A DNA stretch of 64,000 nt from assembly GCF_014839805.1 (NCBI RefSeq), contig NC_051123.1, positions 1,966,727-2,030,726 of the forward strand, in the 5' to 3' direction. The notes below the pieces were generated by a model. It had not been told where the DNA came from. It made no database searches and saw only the letters and a list, made by a program, of their open reading frames with translations. The stretch's first letter is position 1; each line of letters starts with the position of its first letter. The position numbers and the translations under genes were made by a program. The stretch is from Manduca sexta. Its lineage: Eukaryota > Arthropoda > Insecta > Lepidoptera > Sphingidae. Shown piece by piece: positions 58,401 to 64,000 of the stretch.

Positions 58401-58530
58401 TCATAAATCATAACATTCCGAATATATCAACGTCGGTGGAGTTTCCTCGAGATTATCATAGTTCTGAGCAGGCGGCGCGTGAAAGGAAGACTGTTTGCAT
58501 AAACGTCGCGGAATCCACACCTTCTGGTGC
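58401..58530 (-). CDS. Candidate terminal coding exon, unknown gene
   Basis: Minus strand: acceptor TTTAAATATAG|GCACCAG, then 42 codons, HQKVWIPRRLCKQSSFHAPP and AQNYDNLEETPPTLIYSECYDL, to a TGA at 58401-58403. The composition, the tyrosine motifs (NYDNL, IYSECY) that look like a cytosolic tail, a plausible 3' UTR and two AATAAA signals support a real last exon. I do not recognise the family. Earlier exons should lie at higher coordinates but were not found. The pyrimidine tract before the acceptor is weak, which lowers confidence. It is on the same strand as RILPL, 7 kb upstream of its first visible exon, so it either precedes RILPL or sits in one of its introns. Confidence 0.4.
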
Positions 58531-58955
58531 CTATATTTAAATGTCAAATGGGAGAGTTTATCGATTCCGTCTGACACGTTGTGACATCTTGGCAAATTTA
58601 GAGTTTACTTTTAATTAAAGTCATTATAGTCAGAACCTTGCCTCACTCTAATGTAGAGTATACAAGCTTTCTGGTGCCTATATTTAAATTTCAAACGGGG
58701 GACTTTATTGATTCCGTCTGACATGTTGTGACATGTTGGCAAAGTTAGCGTTTACTTCAAACTGGAGTCATTACAGTCCGAACCTTATCTCACTCCAATA
58801 TGTCCGGTAGGGTGTCCAGGCTTTCTGGTGCCTACATTTAAATGTCAAACGAGGAGTTTATCGATTTCGATTGACACGTTGTGACAAGTTGTCAAAGTTA
58901 TCGTTTACGTTAAGTCATTATAGTCCTACCCTTATCCTACTCCAGTAGTCAGCAA
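58521..58955. repeat. Three-unit tandem repeat, about 150 bases each
   Basis: TTTCTGGTGCCTATATTTAA starts units at about 58521, 58668 and 58822 (spacings 147 and 154). Each continues with TGACACGTTGTGACA-like and TCATTATAGTC-like segments. The last unit is shorter. Unit 1 overlaps the acceptor and first codons of the candidate exon at 58401-58530. Confidence 0.85.
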
Positions 58956-59108
58956 TTTTTTCCCGGACGAGTAACGAAACAATAACCTCTCGATACCCAA
59001 ACCATATACTTGTTATTAGAACAATGGAGCGACTAAAAAAATAAAAACAAAATCGTCGAACGACCTAATTTTACCAAGCGTTCTTTTTTGCTTTACCTAT
59101 ATGTGCTT

Positions 59109-59375
59109 AGACTGCCTCGGTGGCGTAGTTGTACTGCATGTGCTGTACGGCAGAGCTCTGAGGTCCTGGACTCGAATCTCGGGTCGGGCAAAGTGATATT
59201 TGGGTTCTTCCGTTCAGTATCAGCCCGGAGTCTGGTTCTTGTGACCGATACGGCAATAGGCTCGCCCCCTATCACATCATGGGACGAAATACACTAAGCG
59301 AAAAGTGGGTACCCTGGTTGCGCCTCTGCGTACCCTACCTTACCTTCGGGGATAAATACGTGATGCGTGCATATG
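59109..59375 (+). mobile_element. SINE-B, full length
   Basis: GACTGCCTCGGTGGCGTAGT (A-box region), GGACTCGAATCTCGGGTCGG (B-box region), CAGTATCAGCCCGGAGTCTG, ATCACATCATGGGACGAAAT, GTGGGTACCCTGGTTGCGCC and GATAAATACGTGATG. The most complete copy of this family here. Confidence 0.85.
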
Positions 59376-59437
59376 AGCTTATTATTGCGAGGAATTAGTA
59401 CTTTCCACTACCGGTCAAACCCGAACTGAGAATAGCG

Positions 59438-59640
59438 CTCTATTTTAGACATTTAACTCGGCATATATTATTGACCGCGTCTGGGCGAGCGTAGCGTGAA
59501 ACGCCCTCTGGCAAGATAGCGGGAAGACTTTCACAATAAGGTCGGTAGCGACTGGATGCATAAAGCAGCAGACTGGGCTCTATGGCGTACCTTGGGAGAC
59601 ACCTATGTCCAGCAGTGGACTGCAATGGGCTGATGATGAT
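59438..59640 (+). mobile_element. 3' end of a non-LTR retrotransposon
   Basis: GACCGCGTCTGGGCGAGCGT, then ATGTCCAGCAGTGGACTGCA and ATGGGCTGATGATGATG. The last phrase with its ATG-repeat tail is the usual 3' end of a widespread insect LINE family; the plus-strand frame shows scraps like LGRHLCPAVDCNGLMMM. 5' truncated, no enzyme domain left. Confidence 0.65.
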
Positions 59641-60507
59641 GTTATTGACTTTTTCTTTTTAGTATCAGCGTAGGTTGGAATTGTAATCGAAAAACGGCAG
59701 TGTGGACTCGACTTAACATATATGGCAAAGGTGTTAACACATCAACCTACTCTTGAGAAGGGAATAGACGTATTGCTAGTAGGTATATATTTTAGCAAAA
59801 GAATTGGGAAAATTTAAGTTATTAACTCATCTACGTACTCCTGAAAATGGCAGGAGGTATTACTATGTATGTAGGCATATATTTCAGCGTAACAGCATTA
59901 CATAAAACCCATTCCCCACACAACGTTCGTAGGCAGAAACCACTCTAAATACGAAACATCCCCCGTTTCTAATAAAGTTTACCATCCGAGGCATTGCTTT
60001 TAATACATTAAACATTCACGCTGGCCCGCTCACACGATATTTTATCACAGTCTAGACTTCAGACAGCTTAATAGACAGACGGAATGACACTAAATGCCTA
60101 CGCGGCCTTGAAGAATTAGGGTTGTCTAGTCGGAATCGGTTTTGGCAAAGTTGGGATATGTTGTATGCTATATTTGGATCTTTTGCTTGGTAACAATCGA
60201 CATATGATATGTTGCTGATATGTGGCGGAAAATAATCGCGAAAATCTTCTTTTTAACCTGTTTGTTACTTAACTTTGCACTAAAGATTGGAACAATTAAG
60301 GTAATACTATAGATTAACGTCGGATGTAAAACAAAACTAGATCGCAACAATGCTAATGTCAAATTAAAAATGAATGAAAAATACTAATGCTAAGTTACCG
60401 CATCCTGAGTTAGATTGTTTTGAACCTATTCCGACAAAATCACCCCGGCCATCGGACCGACAAAAAACTACGAATAATCGTACTCATATCTTATAAACGA
60501 CTTTCAC
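59641..60507. other. No recognised gene
   Basis: Frames at 60168-60362 (minus) and 60420-60608 (plus) have no supporting features. Confidence 0.4.
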
Positions 60508-60741
60508 CCGTATTCACAAACAATACTATGAAGACGCACAGAGCGCCCCGATGCAGTGTCGTTAACTTCATAGTTTTCTTTGACTTTGTTGACAACAAAC
60601 TAAACTAAAATTATAACTCAATATTAGCCAATCACAGCATCCCTATGCTTACACTGCGATGCTTGTCATGCTGTGAGCACTGAGAAACAAACTTATTATC
60701 AAAGCCTGTGCCTCACTTAGCTACGTTACGTTTGTGAACGA
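60508..60741. mobile_element. Worn MITE related to the nested element at 6 kb
   Basis: AGCACTGAGAAACAAACTTA, TTATCAAAGCCTG and CGTTTGTGAACGA parallel the right half of 5983-6237. A left TTCACAAAC faces a right GTTTGTGAA. Much decayed. Confidence 0.4.
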
Positions 60742-60743
60742 CA

Positions 60744-60939
60744 GGGCCCTATTCCGTCTATACGGGTGAATCCGTTTTTTTGTAACTACGGGGTTTCTAT
60801 TCGCAGGACAGCTTCAATAGCGGTATAGGTAAGAGAGTAAAAAAAATCCCCTATTTACCTATACGGCTGTCAAAGCTGTCCTATAGAACGCCTGTAATTG
60901 CAAAAAGACGGATATACCCACGTAGACGGAATAGGGCCC
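60744..60939. mobile_element. Foldback MITE with GGGCCCTATTCCGTC ends
   Basis: GGGCCCTATTCCGTCTA on the left and TAGACGGAATAGGGCCC on the right. The arms are about 90 bases with scattered changes (AGGACAGCTT/AAGCTGTCCT, TATAGGTAA/TTACCTATA inside). The whole is 196 bases with a loop of about 10 bases. Confidence 0.8.
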
Positions 60940-61005
60940 CCTGACTTTACGGCTCTTAATTAGTGTAATGATTTCTTATATTTACGCGAATGTTAGACAT
61001 TAAAA

Positions 61006-61137
61006 TCAAACTATTTTTCGGATTTTATCCCCCCCCCCCTTCCCCCCGTGACTACGAAGGCAAAGTCTTCGAAATGTCGGAAGAAAATTAAAATATTAAA
61101 ACCGCGATAACATCCGAAAAATAGTTCATATTTAATG
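61006..61137. mobile_element. Minimal Penelope-like end pair
   Basis: ATTAAAATCAAACTATTTTT and CGGATTTTATC at the left face ACATCCGAAAAATAGTTCAT and ATTTAATGTC at the right, with CGAAGGCAAAGTCTTCGAAA between. Only the terminal parts remain, in inverted orientation, plus a C-rich run at 61029-61046. Confidence 0.6.
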
Positions 61138-62292
61138 TCTAAATAGTAACTAATTTTTTTAAAATCTTTATTGAAGCTTAGTCGTTATTTCACGACTATG
61201 TCGCTCCATACATCTACTTTCACCCGTGCCTACTAACTTTTGATGAAATCAAAATATTTTTTTAATAATGCATTACAGTCCTAAGACTGTCCGTAAATTT
61301 TCGTACGAAAACGTACAGTCCGCTCGGAGTAATGTCGGCACTAAACGTTTGAAGCGAGTTGTTAGCTTAATCCGGGGTGTATTAGGTGAGATTAAACAAA
61401 ACCGAGGTCACGGCAGACGTTTAACTGGGGCTCGTCTCGGAACACGATATTGTTCATTTCGGTAGGTTATTTTTTAGGTGGATATGAAACGGAAAAGGGT
61501 CTTCCATTAATCATGTGAGGCTCAAAAGGGGGGATGGGGTTCGGAAATAAAATCTCGAAATATCACAAGGAAGGGGGGTAATGAGATATCACGCGTATTT
61601 ATGTTTCGTGGATCGCGCGATTTAATCTAAAAAAATTCAATATACTTTGTACCAAAAAAATGCACGTGATTTTGAGTAGGGGGGGGGTAGTCTAATACAT
61701 CACCACATAACACCAGGTGGGGTTAAAAAATCACTAAAAACATTACGTTATTAATGGACGACCCCAAAATTCTTGCATTTAATAAAAGGAATTTCCAACC
61801 TTCTGATGAAATGAAAATTCCAAAGATTTTACGTTTTGTGAAAATATTTGAAGCTTACGATAAATGGAACGTCATTGAAGTGAACAACATAAGCAAGATT
61901 ATTTACGCCTCTGCCTTTTATAACGTTTATTAAAGTTACTAACTTTTTTCGATTTATACGTTTTTACTTCATGAAATGAATCTCAGCCATTCTCCTAAAT
62001 ACGAAATACCAGCATTACCTATTGAAGTTATGACTAAAGCGACAGATGACACGTAACATACTATAACAGGCTGTTAGTCATAGTATTACTCACGATATGC
62101 AAAACATATTGCTTTTGTAATACTCATGTTTAGTATTATATTCGGTCTTAACAAATAAACTATATATAACACCTATGACGTAGGTTTACACTATCATCCA
62201 AATATATTAAAAATTTTATGTCGTCAACAGCAATACCTAGTCCCGAGTGTCACAATCCCATAATCATCTCATCCCGATCCATAATCACAACA
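61138..62292. other. No recognised gene; G-rich runs
   Basis: A 65-codon plus-strand frame at 61268-61465 is basic and without known motif. G-rich runs at 61520-61580 and 61679-61690 are unexplained. Confidence 0.4.
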
Positions 62293-62482
62293 TTATAGCC
62301 AGTGTAACTATTGGACATAATAAAACTCGACATCTCATGTCTCAGGATGGCGAGCGCAGTGGAATACCAAACAATACCTTGTAGTTCAAGGTGTTGAATG
62401 GTGTTTCGACTGTTTATGGGCGGTCGTATCGCTTACCATCAGGCGAACGGCAAGCTTGTCTCGTCATTCAATGCAATAAAAA
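62293..62482 (+). repeat. Repeat family C, good copy
   Basis: GACATCTCATGTCTCAGGAT, GGCGAGCGCAGTGGAATACC, TTCAAGGTGTTGAATGGTG, CGTATCGCTTACCATCAGGC and CAAGCTTGTCTCGTCATTCA. The 5' head seen at 2356 is mostly missing. Confidence 0.8.
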
Positions 62483-62900
62483 TAACTAAATACTATATAT
62501 TTTAAGCAAAAAATTCACTCAAGCATAACGGCTCGATTCCATCACCAACCCTTCACATTTCACTGAGCACCCAAAATGTTTGCAGTTTTTTGAAGTGCCA
62601 CTCTCGGTTCACGGATCCAGGTCGAAATTTAAATATCAAACAAACGCTCGACAAGAGCTCGTTTTTTTATAAAAATGCAAAACTTGTGCCGCGTTTACAC
62701 TATTTTGAAATGCGAAAAAGATATGATTTAAATTTTTTTACGAACCGACTGCCTGGCATCATCATGTTCTGGGGGTTAAATGTGAAATATTACACAATAT
62801 AGTAAGAAACACGCTATAACAAATATCTCAAATATATACATATAATATTATTTATTAAGTAAGTGAATGAATGAATCCTTCCTAACCGAATTTCGACCAC

Positions 62901-63127
62901 AGCGGCCAATATCAACGGAGATCAGCCAAGTACGCAGGAGATATAGTGCACAAGTATGTGCGCAATACATAGTTGCACTCTCTGCTCCTTCACTCCCATA
63001 GTCCGGTGACACGGCAAATCCGACATGACCGGAGAAAAATCAGCCGCAGGACCAACGGCTTTACGTCATTTCCGAGGCACGGGGCTATCACACCGCCAAC
63101 TTCCTGACCCCGAGTTGCGACTGAGTA
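62901..63127 (-). mobile_element. SINE-B long-tail subfamily, 3' part
   Basis: Minus orientation: CGGCCAATATCAACGGAGAT, CAGCCAAGTACGCAGGAGAT, CGGCAAATCCGACATGACCG, CACACCGCCAACTTCCTGAC. Matches 37210-37440 in inverse; the tRNA-like head is missing. Confidence 0.8.
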
Positions 63128-63135
63128 ATTTTTAA

Positions 63136-63468
63136 GCGACGATAGCCTAGTTGGGTGTGGAACGGACTGCCGAGACGAATGTCCGCAGGTTCAAATCCCA
63201 AGGGCACACACCTCTGACTTTTCTAAAAAAATCATGTGTGTATTCTTTGTGAATTTATCGTTCGCTTTAACGGTGAAGGAAAACATCGTGAGGAAACCTG
63301 CACATCTGAGAAGTTCTCTATAGGAATTTCGAAGGTGTGTGAAGTCTACCAATCCGCACTAGGCCAGCGTGGTGGACTAAGGCCTAATCACTCTCAGTAG
63401 TAGAGGAGGCCCATGCTCAGCAATGGGCAAGTATATAATACAGGGCTGATATTATTATTATTATTATA
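63136..63468 (+). mobile_element. SINE-A, full length
   Basis: GCGACGATAGCCTAGTTGGG (A box), CAGGTTCAAATCCCAAGG (B box), TCGTTCGCTTTAACGGTGAA, CGTGAGGAAACCTGCACATC, GTGGTGGACTAAGGCC, GTAGTAGAGGAGGCCCATG and a (TTA)n tail. A tRNA-derived Pol III promoter followed by a conserved body. It lies nine bases from the preceding SINE-B tail. Confidence 0.9.
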
Positions 63469-64000
63469 ATTTTTAAGACGGAAATTCCCAGTCGCCATAT
63501 TATAAGTATATTGTTATATTGCCTTGATAGAAATTTTGCCACGACTGATAGGATGACGTCATCCGTCCTCCCAAAGTTATATTGAATTCAAACTCGGCCA
63601 ATAAGTCCGAAATGACTTTTTTCTAGCACAAGCTCACTCGGCGCGTAAATTAAATTTATCCCGCAATACTCAGACGTCAAAGAGGAGACGAGGGCCGCTG
63701 GGCGCCGACCGGACTTTCTTTGACCGGCGGACTTTTTAATTATGTTACCCACATTGGTTGCTTAGCTCTTTGTGAAGGCCGAAAAGTGTGACGAGAGGGT
63801 TTTTATTTACTTGCTAGATATTTTACCCGGCTTTACGCATGTAAAAGCCTTATTCGTGAGTAAAAGTAGCATTGCGCATTTTTCCAGACGAGAATATGTA
63901 GGGTAGAACGGGGCTTAAAGGTCCGCGGGTAAAAAGGTCCACCACTAATATCTCAAAAACAAGTGACGTATCGTTGTTGCTAATGACACAAGTGTAAAGA
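63469..64000. other. No recognised gene; GC-rich patch
   Basis: A CRE-like palindrome GATGACGTCATC lies at about 63552-63563 and a GC-rich patch at 63680-63735 (GCCGCTGGGCGCCGACCGG). Either might mark a promoter beyond the edge; no exon was seen. Confidence 0.35.

Overview
The window looks like nuclear DNA from a moth or butterfly (Lepidoptera). It is AT-rich, almost free of long open frames, and full of dispersed repeats: two tRNA-derived SINE families, Helitron-like elements ending in CTAG, Penelope-like retroelement ends, foldback and short inverted-repeat elements, and several unnamed families. I cannot name the species. No CRISPR array, operon, bona fide tRNA or rRNA gene was seen.

The one gene I recognise lies on the minus strand at 46.08-51.0 kb. 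Five exons with good splice sites and compatible phases encode the C-terminal 202 residues of a RILP-like (RILPL) protein: a coiled coil, the Rab-binding RH2 helix, a conserved acidic-proline segment and the FFRKLF tail. The N-terminal RH1 exons were not found. The acceptor exon that carries the RILPL tail is also open in a second frame, giving about 509 codons (44678-46207) of coding quality. The two frames overlap by about 125 bases. The second frame could be reached by a nearby alternative acceptor, by a separate upstream exon at 46.86-46.98 kb that has its own ATG, or by a one-base indel in a G/C-rich tract.

A second minus-strand gene is suggested at 58.1-58.53 kb: a terminal coding exon with stop, 3' UTR and two AATAAA signals. 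Its acceptor region is tandemly triplicated. A noncoding first exon with promoter-like GC content is proposed on the minus strand near 31.07-31.3 kb.

Layout: 0-31 kb is intergenic or intronic DNA with a composite foldback element (5.7-6.4 kb), a TTAA-flanked near-perfect 361-bp palindrome (7.4-7.7 kb), Penelope ends and SINEs. 31-44 kb is similar, with two GC-rich islands. 44-51 kb is the RILPL locus. 51-64 kb holds inverted-repeat elements, a decayed Penelope endonuclease fragment, the second terminal exon and a LINE 3' end. Family names for repeats are from memory of lepidopteran genomes; the labels A to E are mine and group copies that match each other inside this window.
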